Shown piece by piece: positions 1 to 10,428 of a stretch of DNA of 64,000 nucleotides. This stretch comes from Raineyella fluvialis (lineage in GTDB: Bacteria; Actinomycetota; Actinomycetes; Propionibacteriales; Propionibacteriaceae), in contig NZ_CP045725.1 of NCBI RefSeq assembly GCF_009646095.1, positions 930,001 to 994,000 on the forward strand, in the 5' to 3' direction. The translations under genes were made by a program, and so were the position numbers. The notes beneath the pieces are model-generated. The model saw only the letters and a program-made list of their open reading frames with translations. It did no database searches and was not told where the DNA came from. Position 1 is the first letter of the stretch, and the number at the start of each line of letters is the position of its first letter.

Positions 1-1240
1 CGGTCATCCCGATCATCATCGCCGTCTGGCTGCAGGGCTACGTCGAGCGGTTCCTCGGCAGGATCCTGCCGGACTCGATCCGCAACTTCACCACCCCGCT
101 GCTCACCCTCGCCGTGATGGTCCCGCTCATCCTGCTGACCGTCGGCCCGCTGACCACGTACGCGGCCGAGGGCATCTCCGGTGGCGTCAACGCGATCTTC
201 CACTTCGCCCCGTGGCTCGGCGGCGCGATCATGGGCGGCTTCTGGCAGGTCTTCGTCCTCTTCGGCCTGCACTGGGGCTTCGTCCCGATCATGATGAACG
301 ACCTGGCCGTCCACGGCTACACGCTGCTCGGCGGGCCCCTGGTCGCCGCCGTTCTCGCCCAGGCCGCCGCCACCCTCGCCGTCTTCATCCGCACCCGCAG
401 CGCCAAGCGTCGTGAGGTCGCCGGCCCCGCCGCCCTGTCCGGCATGCTCGCCGGCGTCACCGAGCCGGCGATCTACGGCGTGAACCTCCCGCTCAAGCTC
501 CCCTTCTACTTCGGCATCGCCGGTGGTGCCGTCGGTGGCGCGATCGCCGCGGCCGGTGGCAGCGCCAACAACGCCTTCGTCTTCCCCTCGCTGCTCGGTC
601 TGCCCGCCTACATGGCCGTCGGCAACTTCACCCTCCAGTTGATCGGCTCCGGTCTGGCCGTGGCCATCGCCTTCCTGCTCACCCTCTTCTTCGGCCCCGT
701 GAGGAGAAGGACGTCGAGGCCGAGGTCACCCAGACGGGCGGCACCGCCCTCGCGGCCAACGGTGACGTGATCGTCGCCGCCCCGGTCGCCGGTACCACCG
801 TGCCGCTGGCGGAGGTCAACGACAAGGTCTTCGCCTCCGGTGCCATGGGCCAGGGTGTGGGCATCCTCCCGGACAACGGCCGGATCGTCGCGCCGGTCGC
901 CGGCACCGTGATCGCCGCGACCCGGACCGGGCACGCCTTCGGGATCAAGTCTGACGACGGCGTCGAGGTCCTCGTCCACGTCGGCATCGACACGGTCCAG
1001 ATGAAGGGCGAGGGTTTCAGCCCGAAAGTGACCCGCGGCCAGCGGGTCGAGCAGGGCGACCTGCTCGCCGAGGTCGACCTCGACGCGGTCCAGAAGGCCG
1101 GCTTCGACCCGACCGTGGTGACGATCGTGACCAACTCCGCCTCGCTCGGCGCGGTCGACGCGGTCACCGGCCGCAGCCTCGCCGCCGGCGACGCGGCGCT
1201 GCTGATCATGGCCGGCGCCCCCCAGCCCGTCAACGCCTGA
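1..1240 (+). CDS. bglF: Beta-glucoside PTS transporter EIIBCA, 3' part, frameshifted
   Basis: C-terminal part of a membrane PTS permease that imports and phosphorylates beta-glucosides; the EIIB domain and most upstream EIIC lie before the window. Bases 3-698 read as EIIC, with hydrophobic segments and the family stretch GVTEPAIYGVNLPLK. Bases from about 698 to 1240 read, in another frame, as an EIIA-Glc-type domain with the phospho-histidine context VLVHVGIDTV. The frame changes at the CCCC run at 695-698: one extra C would give a continuous GPREEKDVEA linker. The gene therefore looks intact apart from a one-base loss. It is followed after 18 bases by a 6-phospho-beta-glucosidase and a BglG-type antiterminator, the usual bgl operon order. 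Function is well supported; whether the frameshift is real is open. Confidence 0.88.
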
Positions 1241-2688
<1,448 letters not shown>

Positions 2689-2724
2689 GCCCTCCCCGAG
2701 AACAGCAGGACGGAGAACCTCACC

Positions 2725-3573
2725 GTGGAGATCCTCCGCGTGTTCAACAACAACGTCGTGCTGTCGCGGGACGCGTCCGGTCGGGAGATCATCCTGACCG
2801 GGCGCGGCCTGGGGTTCCAGGCCCGCCCCGGCGACAGCATCGACACGGCCCGGATCGTCCGGACGTTCGTCCCCGACGACGGCCGGGACCCGGACAACAT
2901 GGGCGCCCAGATCGCCGCGATCCCACCGGAGCACGTGCTGCTCGCGGACGAGGCGCTGGCCATCGCCGCTCGCGAGCTGGACACCGACCTGCCCTCGCAC
3001 GTCGTGGTGGCGCTGGCGGACCACCTCAGCTTCGCGATCAAGCGGGTGCACTCCGGGATCGCCCTCGACTACCCACTGCGCTCGGAGGTGTCCCACCTCT
3101 ACCCCAAGGAGCTCGCCGCGGCGGCGCACATCGTGGCGTACGTGAACGCCCGGCTGGACGAGCCGATCCCCGACGACGAGGCGATCGCCATCGCCCTGCA
3201 CCTGGTCAACGCCGGATTCGCCACCGGCGACCTGTCGGAGACCTACCGGATCACCGGCCTGTTCCGGCAGCTCTTCGACGTCCTCGAGCAGGCGTACGGT
3301 CGCCCGTTCGACCGGGACACCGTGAGTGCGGCCCGTTTCATCACGCACCTGCGGTATTTCTTCATCCGGATGAAGAAGGGCGAGCAGCTCTCCGAAGGCC
3401 ACGAGATCCTCGCCGCCGCGATCCAGCAGGCCTACCCCGAGGCGTACGCGTGCGCCCTCAAGCTCACCGCGGTGCTGGAACTGCGACTCGGTGACGAGAT
3501 CACCGACAACGAGGTGCTCTACCTGACGATGCATGTCGCCCGGCTGGCCAGCGAGCCGGCCACGGCCTGCTGA
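2725..3573 (+). CDS. bglG: BglG/LicT-family transcriptional antiterminator
   Basis: RNA-binding antiterminator expected to control the bgl operon according to PTS phosphorylation. The GTG start follows GGACGGAGAACC. Residues 1-55 form a CAT RNA-binding domain (MEILRVFNNNVVLSRD, then a GRGLGF loop); about 70-170 and 180-280 are two PRD domains with candidate phospho-histidines in DHLSFAIKRVH and FITHLRYFFIRM. The 282-residue length is typical. The target RAT hairpin would lie upstream of the PTS gene, outside this window. Last gene of the operon, 36 bases behind the GH1 gene. Confidence 0.92.
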   Translation: MEILRVFNNNVVLSRDASGREIILTGRGLGFQARPGDSIDTARIVRTFVPDDGRDPDNMGAQIAAIPPEHVLLADEALAIAARELDTDLPSHVVVALADHLSFAIKRVHSGIALDYPLRSEVSHLYPKELAAAAHIVAYVNARLDEPIPDDEAIAIALHLVNAGFATGDLSETYRITGLFRQLFDVLEQAYGRPFDRDTVSAARFITHLRYFFIRMKKGEQLSEGHEILAAAIQQAYPEAYACALKLTAVLELRLGDEITDNEVLYLTMHVARLASEPATAC

Positions 3574-3668
3574 CACCCGTACGTCACGATCCTGCAACCT
3601 CTGTTGCTCCGCGGGCCGGGCGGGTATGTGCTTGAAGTGCGACGTGCCCATCGGAAGCGGTAGCAGCC

Positions 3669-3893
3669 ATGACCACGCAGACCTACCAGAGCATCGCCGA
3701 GACCGACAGCCAGGAGGGGAGCCACCAGGGCCTCCTCCAGGCCGGCTCCGCCTTTCTCACCATCGCTCTCATCGGGGTCCTCCTCGGCGCCCTTGCCGCC
3801 AACAGCGTCCTGATGTCGGTGGGCGCCCTGATCGGAGTGGTGGGGGCATTCATCCTGTCCTGCCGGGAGCTCCCTCTGCGCCGCACCGAGTGA
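3669..3893 (+). CDS. Small two-helix membrane protein, hypothetical
   Basis: Encodes 74 residues: a polar N-terminus of about 25 residues, then two hydrophobic segments (about 26-46 and 47-64) and a basic tail ending PLRRTE. No family recognised. A weak GGAAGC ribosome site lies about 10 bases before the ATG. The same topology (polar start, two helices, short charged tail) recurs in the next small gene at 4191, so the two may be relatives. Function unknown. Confidence 0.6.
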   Translation: MTTQTYQSIAETDSQEGSHQGLLQAGSAFLTIALIGVLLGALAANSVLMSVGALIGVVGAFILSCRELPLRRTE

Positions 3894-4190
3894 CGCGTAC
3901 ATGAACACTGGGTGAACATCCCCTGAACACTTCCGGTCCGGGGTGATAAGGCCCGCGCCGACGCGGCACACATGTCTGTGAATGACCGGTGAGCCCCCCA
4001 TGGTGCCGGGACGATGGTCGATCCGGGTCCGCATCGTGTGGTCAGATAGACATGGCTCCAGGGACGACCGCTCCCCTCCTGCGCAGCGCCGCGCCGAGCT
4101 CCGACCTGGCGCCGCCGTACCCTTGCGTACGGTTTCACGGAGCCCACGGCCTCCGAGCAGCCCCCCTGCTCGCGCCAGGAAGCAGGAAGT

Positions 4191-4486
4191 ATGTCGACCT
4201 CGACACTCGACCAGCAGACCGCCACCACACCCGTCTCCACCCCACCACCGCCGCCTCGGCGGCGCGGCCGCCGGCTGCGCCCCGGCGGCGCAGGTGGTTC
4301 CGGATCGCCTCGTTCCGGGTCGCCGGCCTGATGCTGGGAGCCTCGGGGGTCCTGGCCGCGGTCGGCCTCGCCTCCGGCACCGGTGCCGCGACGGTCACCG
4401 GCGTCGTGCTGGCGGTGGCCACCGCATTCGTGCTGGCGAGTCGCGAGATGGGCGACAAGCGCGCGGACGTGTCCGGCGATCAGTAG
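4191..4486 (+). CDS. Small membrane protein, hypothetical, probably frameshifted
   Basis: The ATG at 4191 follows AGGAAGCAGGAAGT and opens a Thr/Pro-rich N-terminus (MSTSTLDQQTATTPVST, then polyproline and arginines). That frame ends early, while the adjacent frame continues as RRRRWFRIASFRVAGL and two hydrophobic helices, ending ...KRADVSGDQ at 4486. Adding one C to the CCCC run at 4280-4283 joins them into about 98 residues. The alternative is a start within 3989-4190 in the second frame, whose N-terminal translation looks non-coding. The joined reading is an inference. A strong hairpin follows the stop. Confidence 0.5.
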
Positions 4487-4506
4487 TCCACCCGCAGCAG
4501 ACAGGG

Positions 4507-4551
4507 ATCGGGGGCGTAGGCCCGGCTCTTCGCCGGGCCTACGCCCCCGAT
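4507..4551 (+). terminator. Strong hairpin, intrinsic-terminator-like
   Basis: A perfect 20-bp inverted repeat (left arm 4507-4526, right arm 4532-4551) with a five-base TCTTC loop. It sits 20 bases after the small membrane gene and 19 bases before the stop of the converging gene at 4571, so it can serve both directions. There is no U-tract, as is common in high-GC actinobacteria. Confidence 0.75.
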
Positions 4552-4570
4552 GTCGTTCGGTCGGGTCCCA

Positions 4571-4885
4571 CTAGACCGCCGGTTCGCCACCGGCTTCCTC
4601 GGCGGCACCCTCCGGGACGTACGTGGGCCGGAATCTAGCCCACAGCAGCATCACCGCGGAGACGATGAGCAGGACGATCGCCGCCCACAGGTTCGCGTTG
4701 ACACCTCCCGTACGATCGAGGGACTTGTCCCCGAAGATCCCCATGAAGAGCAGGATCAGGCCGTAGATCCCCAGCAGCAGGCCGATGACGTTGCGGATGT
4801 CGAACAGGCCGGCAACGTGCTTGCGACCTCGGGCTTCGGTGGGCCGGTCCTCGCGCGCCCGGCCTTCACTAGGCATGTTTGCCAT
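4571..4885 (-). CDS. Small membrane protein downstream of the sodium symporter
   Basis: Encodes 104 residues: a charged N-terminus of about 28 residues, then two membrane helices (about 32-52 and 64-83) separated by GDKSLDRTGGVNANLW, and an acidic tail. GAGGAG lies six bases before the ATG. It starts 23 bases after the stop of the SSS symporter, so the two are very likely co-transcribed. Small accessory membrane proteins often accompany solute symporters; a role in its assembly is a guess. No named family recognised. Confidence 0.7.
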   Translation of the reverse strand: MANMPSEGRAREDRPTEARGRKHVAGLFDIRNVIGLLLGIYGLILLFMGIFGDKSLDRTGGVNANLWAAIVLLIVSAVMLLWARFRPTYVPEGAAEEAGGEPAV

Positions 4886-4908
4886 GGTGGCTCCTCAAAG
4901 ATGCGATG

Positions 4909-6618
4909 TCAGAAGATGGCGTTGAGCACGATGACCATGACCAGCGCGAGCCCGGCGAGCGGGAGCGGCCTGGCCATCACGGGCATGTCCTTCAGCTTCG
5001 GGTCATGGAAGTGCGACTTCGGGGTCTCCGAGTAGACGAAACCGAGCAACTCCTCGGAGGGCTTGGGTTTCGTCACCAGCGAGACCAGGATGCTGACCAC
5101 GATGTCCAGCACGAACCCGGCTGAGGCGGCCACGAACGCCGTCCCCTGCCCCGACAGGGTGAAGACGCCGTTCTGGGCCAGGGCCCAGACGAAGATGGCC
5201 GAACCGGTACCGACGACCAGACCGACCCAACCGGCGGTGGCCGTCATCCGTTTCCAGAACATGCCGAGGATGAACGTCGCGAACAGCGGAGCGTTGAAGA
5301 ATCCGAACAGCGTCTGCAGGTAGTCCATGATGTTCGAGAACTGGGCCGCGATCAGGGCGGTGAAGATGGCGACGACCACGCCGACCAACGTCGCGATGCG
5401 TCCGACACCGACGTAGTAGTGGTCCCGGCGCTCCTTCACGATGTACGTCTGCCAGATGTCCACCGAGAACACGGTGTTGAACGCCGAGACGTTGGCCGCC
5501 ATACCGGCCATGAAGGCGGCCAGCAGACCGGCGATGGCCAGGCCGAGCAGGCCGTTGGGCAGGAGGTCGCGCATCAGGAACAGCAGGGCGTCGTTGAACT
5601 TCACGCCGCTGCCCGCAGCGCCTCCCGGCACCTTGATGCCCATCTTGGTCTGGGCGATCTCGTTGACCAGGACGGCGGCGAGCATGCCGGGCAGGATGGT
5701 GAAGAACGGGACGAACATCTTGGGGAAGGCACCGATGATCGGGGTCTTGCGGGACGCGGTCAGCGATTCCGAGGCCATGGCCCGCTGGACCTCGACGAAG
5801 TTGGTCGTCCAGTAGCCGAAGGAGAGCACGAAGCCCAGGCCGAAGACGATGCCGATCACCGACAGGACCGGATCCTGGAAGCCGGAGAGTGACTGCCCGG
5901 GCCAGGAGTGCAGCTGCTGGGCCGCCGGCGCCACCTTGGCGCTGGCCGGTGCGGCGGCAGCGGCCTCGGTGATCTTCTGCGTGAGACCGGCCCATCCACC
6001 GACCTTGTGCAGGCCGAGCAGGGAGAGCGGCAGCAGCGAGGCGACGATCACGAAGAACTGCAGCACCTCGTTGTAGATAGCCGCGGACAGACCGCCCAGG
6101 GTGATGTACGCGAGGACGATGACGGCCGCCGCGATCAGGGTCACCCACTGCGACCAACCCAGCAGCGCATGGATGATCGAGCCCAACAGGTAGAGGTTGA
6201 TGCCGGCGATGAGCAACTGCGCCAGGGCGAACGAGATCGAGTTGACCAGGTGGGCGCCGGTGCCGAACCGCTTGCGCATGAACTCCGGGACCGACCGGAC
6301 CTTGGACCCGTAGTAGAAGGGCATCATCACGACACCCAGGAAGAGCATGGCGGGGATGGCGCCGATCCAGAAGTAGTGGACCGTCGGCATCCCGAGCTGG
6401 GCGCCGTTCGCCGACATGCCCATGATCTCGACCGCACCGAGGTTCGCCGAGATGAAGGCCAGACCGGTCACCCAGGCGGGCAACGACCGACCGGACAGGA
6501 AGAAGCCGATGGCATCGGAGGCCTGGCGGCGCGCCATCAACCCGATGCCGAGCACCGCGACGAAGTAGATCACGATGATCAGGTAATCGACCCACTGCGC
6601 ATGGATGAGTGTGTTCAT
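4909..6618 (-). CDS. Sodium:solute symporter (SSS/SGLT family), probable galactose importer
   Basis: Integral membrane symporter of 569 residues with more than ten hydrophobic segments. SGLT-type signatures include FFLSGRSLPAWVTGLAFISA, ANLGAVEIMGMSANGA and the loop VRSVPEFMRKRFG. The ATG at 6618 lies behind GAGAGGACATCAACGAGG; a start at 6678 is possible but adds a non-conserved stretch running into the operator. It is divergent from galK, and the shared intergenic region carries two matching operators, so galactose is the likely substrate (inference from context). Confidence 0.88.
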   Translation of the reverse strand: MNTLIHAQWVDYLIIVIYFVAVLGIGLMARRQASDAIGFFLSGRSLPAWVTGLAFISANLGAVEIMGMSANGAQLGMPTVHYFWIGAIPAMLFLGVVMMPFYYGSKVRSVPEFMRKRFGTGAHLVNSISFALAQLLIAGINLYLLGSIIHALLGWSQWVTLIAAAVIVLAYITLGGLSAAIYNEVLQFFVIVASLLPLSLLGLHKVGGWAGLTQKITEAAAAAPASAKVAPAAQQLHSWPGQSLSGFQDPVLSVIGIVFGLGFVLSFGYWTTNFVEVQRAMASESLTASRKTPIIGAFPKMFVPFFTILPGMLAAVLVNEIAQTKMGIKVPGGAAGSGVKFNDALLFLMRDLLPNGLLGLAIAGLLAAFMAGMAANVSAFNTVFSVDIWQTYIVKERRDHYYVGVGRIATLVGVVVAIFTALIAAQFSNIMDYLQTLFGFFNAPLFATFILGMFWKRMTATAGWVGLVVGTGSAIFVWALAQNGVFTLSGQGTAFVAASAGFVLDIVVSILVSLVTKPKPSEELLGFVYSETPKSHFHDPKLKDMPVMARPLPLAGLALVMVIVLNAIF

Positions 6619-6676
6619 CCTCGTTGATGTCCTCTCAGACGTGACGGACCCGACCCTCCGGCGGACCCGGGGGACC

Positions 6677-6694
6677 AATGTTTACGTCAACATT
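6677..6694. promoter_or_regulatory. LacI-type operator, site 1, in the galactose divergent region
   Basis: AATGTTTACGTCAACATT, an imperfect palindrome with AATGTT/AACATT arms around a central ACGT, as LacI-family proteins bind. A near-identical copy lies at 6755. It sits 59 bases before the symporter start. The LacI protein at 10425 is the natural candidate regulator. Confidence 0.7.
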
Positions 6695-6709
6695 GTGGGA
6701 ATGGAACGA

Positions 6710-6739
6710 TGTTGACAAAGATCCTGGCCAGTGTCAACA
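6710..6739. promoter_or_regulatory. Face-to-face divergent promoter -35 elements
   Basis: TGTTGACA (6710-6717) and TGTCAACA (6732-6739) form a perfect 8-bp inverted repeat. Each contains a TTGACA -35 hexamer, one per strand, pointing toward each other, so symporter and galK promoters would overlap between the two operators. The -10 elements are weak (CAACAT leftward, CAACAA rightward), so promoter assignment is tentative; the repeat could also be a regulator site. Confidence 0.5.
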
Positions 6740-6754
6740 AACTTGCACGACAGT

Positions 6755-6772
6755 AATGTTTACGTCACCATT
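6755..6772. promoter_or_regulatory. LacI-type operator, site 2, in the galactose divergent region
   Basis: AATGTTTACGTCACCATT, one base different from site 1 at 6677, with starts 78 bases apart. It lies about 90 bases before the galK start. Paired sites around both promoters suggest joint repression of the symporter and the galK operon. Confidence 0.7.
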
Positions 6773-6861
6773 GCTGAAGGTACGGGGCACAGACGCCCAG
6801 GGTCGCGGTTCCGACGCGAGCCGGGCACCGATGACCGCCCCGCTCTGGGAGGAACAGGACA

Positions 6862-8058
6862 ATGACGACGGGTATCCCCAGCTGGTCCGGCGAGGAGGGC
6901 GCACGACGCGCCCGTGAACTCTTCCGCGAGGCGTTCGGCACCCCACCCGACGGGGTCTGGGGCGCCCCCGGCCGGGTCAACCTGATCGGCGAGCACGTCG
7001 ATTACAACGGCGGCACCTGCCTGCCGATCGCGCTGCCCCACCGTACGTACGTGGCACTGCGCCGACGCGAGGACCGGGTCGTCCGGCTCGTCTCGGCCGA
7101 CGCTGACCCGTCCCGCTGGGAGGGCAGCCTCGACGACGTCCGTCCCGACGGGGACATCCCCTCCTGGGTCGGGTACGCCGCCGGCCCGGCGTGGAGCCTC
7201 GGGCAGGAGGGGGCCTACCTGGGCGGCTTCGATGCGGCGATCTCCTCCTGCGTGCCGTGGGGGGCGGGGCTCTCCTCGTCCGCGGCGATCGAGTGCGCGA
7301 TGGCGCTGGCCCTCGACGAGACGTACGACCTGGGTCTCGGCGGCGACACCGAGGGCCGCTCCCGCCTCAGCGCCGCCTGCGTCCGGGCGGAGAACGACGT
7401 GGTCGGAGCCCCAACCGGCGGGATGGACCAGGCGGCGGCGCTGCTCACCGAGGAGGGGCACGCCCTGCTCCTCGACACGCTAGACGGCTCGCTGACCCAG
7501 GTGCCCTTCGACCTCGGCGCGGTCGGGCTGGCGCTGCTGGTGATGGACACCCGCGCCAAGCACGCCCTGAACGACGGGCAGTACGCCGCCCGCCGAGCGA
7601 CGTGTGAGGCGGTGGCAGCGCGGGAGGGCGTCGCCACCCTGCGGGAACTGGACGACCCGGCGGCGGTGCTGGCCCGGCTGACCGATCCGGTGGAGCAGCA
7701 GCGGGTGCGCCACGTGGTGAGTGAGATCGAGCGCGTCGCGACGTTCGTGGACCTGCTCAAGGCCGGGGAGTACGACGCGCTCGGGCCGGTGCTCGACGCC
7801 TCGCACACCTCGCTGCGCGACGACTACGAGGTCAGCTGCGACGAGTTGGACGTCGCGGTGGAGACCGCCCGGGCCACCGGGGCACTGGGCGCCCGGATGA
7901 CCGGCGGTGGTTTCGGCGGGTCGGCGATCGCGCTCACCCCGGTCGACAAGGTCGACGCGATCACCGCGGCGGTGGCGGCGGCGTTCGACGAGCGCGGCTG
8001 GAACCCGCCGCAGTTCCTGGTCGCCCTGGCCGCCGCGCCGGGTGGCCGGGTCGACTGA
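6862..8058 (+). CDS. galK: Galactokinase
   Basis: Phosphorylates galactose to galactose-1-phosphate in the cytoplasm. GHMP kinase of 398 residues with the galactokinase signature GRVNLIGEHVDYNGG near residue 34, the ATP loop PWGAGLSSSAAIECA near 130, the catalytic-aspartate region APTGGMDQAA, and the C-terminal motif ARMTGGGFGGSAIAL. GGGAGGAACAG precedes the ATG. It is first in a tightly packed operon (galK, uridylyltransferase, epimerase, LacI) divergent from the sodium symporter. Confidence 0.96.
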   Translation: MTTGIPSWSGEEGARRARELFREAFGTPPDGVWGAPGRVNLIGEHVDYNGGTCLPIALPHRTYVALRRREDRVVRLVSADADPSRWEGSLDDVRPDGDIPSWVGYAAGPAWSLGQEGAYLGGFDAAISSCVPWGAGLSSSAAIECAMALALDETYDLGLGGDTEGRSRLSAACVRAENDVVGAPTGGMDQAAALLTEEGHALLLDTLDGSLTQVPFDLGAVGLALLVMDTRAKHALNDGQYAARRATCEAVAAREGVATLRELDDPAAVLARLTDPVEQQRVRHVVSEIERVATFVDLLKAGEYDALGPVLDASHTSLRDDYEVSCDELDVAVETARATGALGARMTGGGFGGSAIALTPVDKVDAITAAVAAAFDERGWNPPQFLVALAAAPGGRVD

Positions 8059-8095
8059 CCGACGACAGACACCGACGAGAGGAACGACAGGACCG

Positions 8096-9496
8096 ATGAG
8101 TGCCGCAGGACTCCAGCACGCGACCGACCGGATGCGCCGGGCCGGCGTACCCGACCTCGCCATCGAGGTGTTCGCCCACTACTACGCCCAACTGGAGGAG
8201 GGCCACACCGGCCTGATCCCGGAGGACTCCATCGACCCGGTGCTCGACGTCACCGACATCGCCGAGGTGGAGGTCTCCCCCGAGCAGCAGCGCGAGGCGC
8301 TCTCCAAGACGGTGATGATCAAGCTCAACGGCGGGCTCGGCACGTCGATGGGGATGGACCGGGCGAAATCCCTGTTGCCGGTCCGGGACGGGTTGAGCTT
8401 CCTCGACATCATCGCCCGGCAGATCCGGCACACCCGTACGGCGGGAGACATCGGGCTGCCGCTGCTGCTGATGGACAGCTTCCGCACCCAGGAGGATTCG
8501 CTGGCGGCCCTGGCCGCCTACCCGGAGCTGGCCCACGAGGGTCTCCCGTTGGACTTCGTCCAGCACCAGGAGCCGAAGCTGCTGGTCGACTCGCTGGAGC
8601 CGGTGGACTGGCCGGCCGATCCGTCGCTCGAGTGGTGCCCGCCGGGCCACGGCGACATCTACGTCGCACTGCTCACCACCGGCCTGCTCGACGAGTTGAT
8701 CGCCCGCGGCTATCGCTACGCGAACACCTCCAACGCCGACAACCTCGGCGCCGCCCCGGACGGCCGGCTGGCCGGCTGGTTCGCGGCGAGCGGGGCGCCG
8801 TACGCTCCGGAGGTGTGCCGCCGGACCCCCGCCGACCGCAAGGGTGGCCACCTCGGCCGGCGCAAGAGCGACGGGCGGATGATCCTGCGCGACACGGCGC
8901 AGACCCCCGAGGAAGACATGAAGTGGTTCACCGACGAGGAGCGGCACCCCTACTTCCACACCAACAACCTGTGGTTCGACCTCGTCGCGCTGCGGGACGC
9001 ACTGGCCGCCCGCGGCGGGGTGCCGGGCCTGCCGCTGATCCGCAATCGCAAGCACGTCGACCCCCGTGACCCGGACTCCCCGGAGGTCTACCAGATCGAG
9101 TGCGCGCTGGGTGCGGTGGTCGAGCTGTTCGACGACCCTCAGCCGGTGCTGGTCGAGCGCGGGCGGTTCCTGCCGGTGAAGACGACCGACGACCTGCTGC
9201 TGCTGCGCTCCGACGCGTACGAGATGGGTGAGGACTTCCGGCTGCGGCTGGTGCCCGAGCAGGCCTGCCTGGTCAAGCTCGACTCCCGCCACTACAAGCG
9301 GATCGCGGACTTCGACGCCCACTTCCCGCAGGGCGCCCCGTCGCTGCGCGACGCCGACTCCCTCACGGTGGAAGGCGACTGGACGTTCGGCGCGGACGTG
9401 GTCGCCACGGGCGACGTACGACTGACCGACCCGGGCGAGCCGCGGACCATCCCCGACGGCACCGACCTGGCAACCTTTGATGGGAGAGACGCATGA
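8096..9496 (+). CDS. UDPGP-family UTP--hexose-1-phosphate uridylyltransferase
   Basis: Uridylyltransferase of 466 residues of the eukaryote-like UDPGP family (PF01704), not the bacterial GalU type. The nucleotide-binding signature KLNGGLGTSMGMDRAKSLLP lies near residue 77; SNADNLGA and the HTNNLWFDL stretch are also typical. It usually makes UDP-glucose from UTP and glucose-1-phosphate. Here it sits between galK and the epimerase with no galT or galE nearby, so it may accept galactose-1-phosphate, as described for bifidobacterial homologues (family knowledge; substrate inferred). The ATG at 8096 follows GAGAGGAAC. Confidence 0.88.
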   Translation: MSAAGLQHATDRMRRAGVPDLAIEVFAHYYAQLEEGHTGLIPEDSIDPVLDVTDIAEVEVSPEQQREALSKTVMIKLNGGLGTSMGMDRAKSLLPVRDGLSFLDIIARQIRHTRTAGDIGLPLLLMDSFRTQEDSLAALAAYPELAHEGLPLDFVQHQEPKLLVDSLEPVDWPADPSLEWCPPGHGDIYVALLTTGLLDELIARGYRYANTSNADNLGAAPDGRLAGWFAASGAPYAPEVCRRTPADRKGGHLGRRKSDGRMILRDTAQTPEEDMKWFTDEERHPYFHTNNLWFDLVALRDALAARGGVPGLPLIRNRKHVDPRDPDSPEVYQIECALGAVVELFDDPQPVLVERGRFLPVKTTDDLLLLRSDAYEMGEDFRLRLVPEQACLVKLDSRHYKRIADFDAHFPQGAPSLRDADSLTVEGDWTFGADVVATGDVRLTDPGEPRTIPDGTDLATFDGRDA

Positions 9497-10428
9497 CCCC
9501 GAGCAGCCCCACCGGGCGCCAGTACACCATCCGGCTCGGCGAGCAGGAGGCCGTGATCACCGAGCGGGGCGCGGCGCTGCGTTCCTATCGGGTCGGTGAA
9601 CGCGACGTCATCGTCCCCTTCGGTGCCGACGAGTTGCCGCCCGCTATGCACGGCTCGATCCTCCTGCCGTGGCCCAACCGTCTCGCCGACGGCCGCTACG
9701 ACTTCGACGGCGAGACCTACCAGTTGCCGATCAACGAGCCGGCGCGCCGGGTGGCGAACCACGGGCTGGTGTTTCCGCTCTTCTGGCGGGTCCTGGAGCA
9801 GACCGACGCGTCAGTGGACTTCGCCCTGACGCTGGTGCCCGAGCCCGGCTATCCGTTCCGGCTCGAGGTCCGCGTCCGGTACGCGCTCGACGAGGACGGC
9901 CTGACCGTCCGGCTGGCGACGACGAACACCAGCGAGAAGCGGGCGCCGTACGGGGTGGGGTTCCATCCGTGGCTGTCGCCCGGCGAGGCGAGCGTCGACG
10001 ACTGCCGGCTCAAGGTGGACGCCGGTGAGTGGTTGCGGACGAACGAGCGGCTGCTGCCGGTGGCGACCGAACCCCTGCCGGCCGAGAAGGACTTCTCCAC
10101 CGCCCGCGAGATCAGCGACACGTCACTGGACGACGGCTTCGCCTCGGCGAGCTACCAGGACGGGCGCTCCTGGGTGCGGCTCAGCGCGCCCGACGGCCGG
10201 ACCGCCGCCACCTGGATGGAGCCTCCGCTGGGGTACTGGCAGGTCTGCACGGGTGACTTCCCCGAGACCGGACCGTACGAGCGCACCGGCGTCGCAGCCG
10301 AGCCGATGTCGTGCCCGGCGAACGCCTTCGTCAGCGGCCAGGACCTGGCCGTCATCGAACCGTCCGCCACGCACACCGTGGTCTGGGGGCTGCGCCTGGA
10401 GGACGACACCCGGAGGGCCGAGGCGTGA
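9493..10428 (+). CDS. galM: Aldose 1-epimerase (mutarotase) family protein
   Basis: Interconverts the alpha and beta anomers of galactose or glucose so that GalK can act. Encodes 311 residues of the galactose-mutarotase-like beta-sandwich. Seen are the substrate-loop pattern LLPWPNRLADG, the histidine motif VANHGLV near residue 94 and YGVGFHPWLSP with the second conserved histidine. The start overlaps the upstream stop as ATGA, and its own stop overlaps the GTG of the LacI gene, so translation is probably coupled. Confidence 0.92.
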   Translation: MTPSSPTGRQYTIRLGEQEAVITERGAALRSYRVGERDVIVPFGADELPPAMHGSILLPWPNRLADGRYDFDGETYQLPINEPARRVANHGLVFPLFWRVLEQTDASVDFALTLVPEPGYPFRLEVRVRYALDEDGLTVRLATTNTSEKRAPYGVGFHPWLSPGEASVDDCRLKVDAGEWLRTNERLLPVATEPLPAEKDFSTAREISDTSLDDGFASASYQDGRSWVRLSAPDGRTAATWMEPPLGYWQVCTGDFPETGPYERTGVAAEPMSCPANAFVSGQDLAVIEPSATHTVVWGLRLEDDTRRAEA

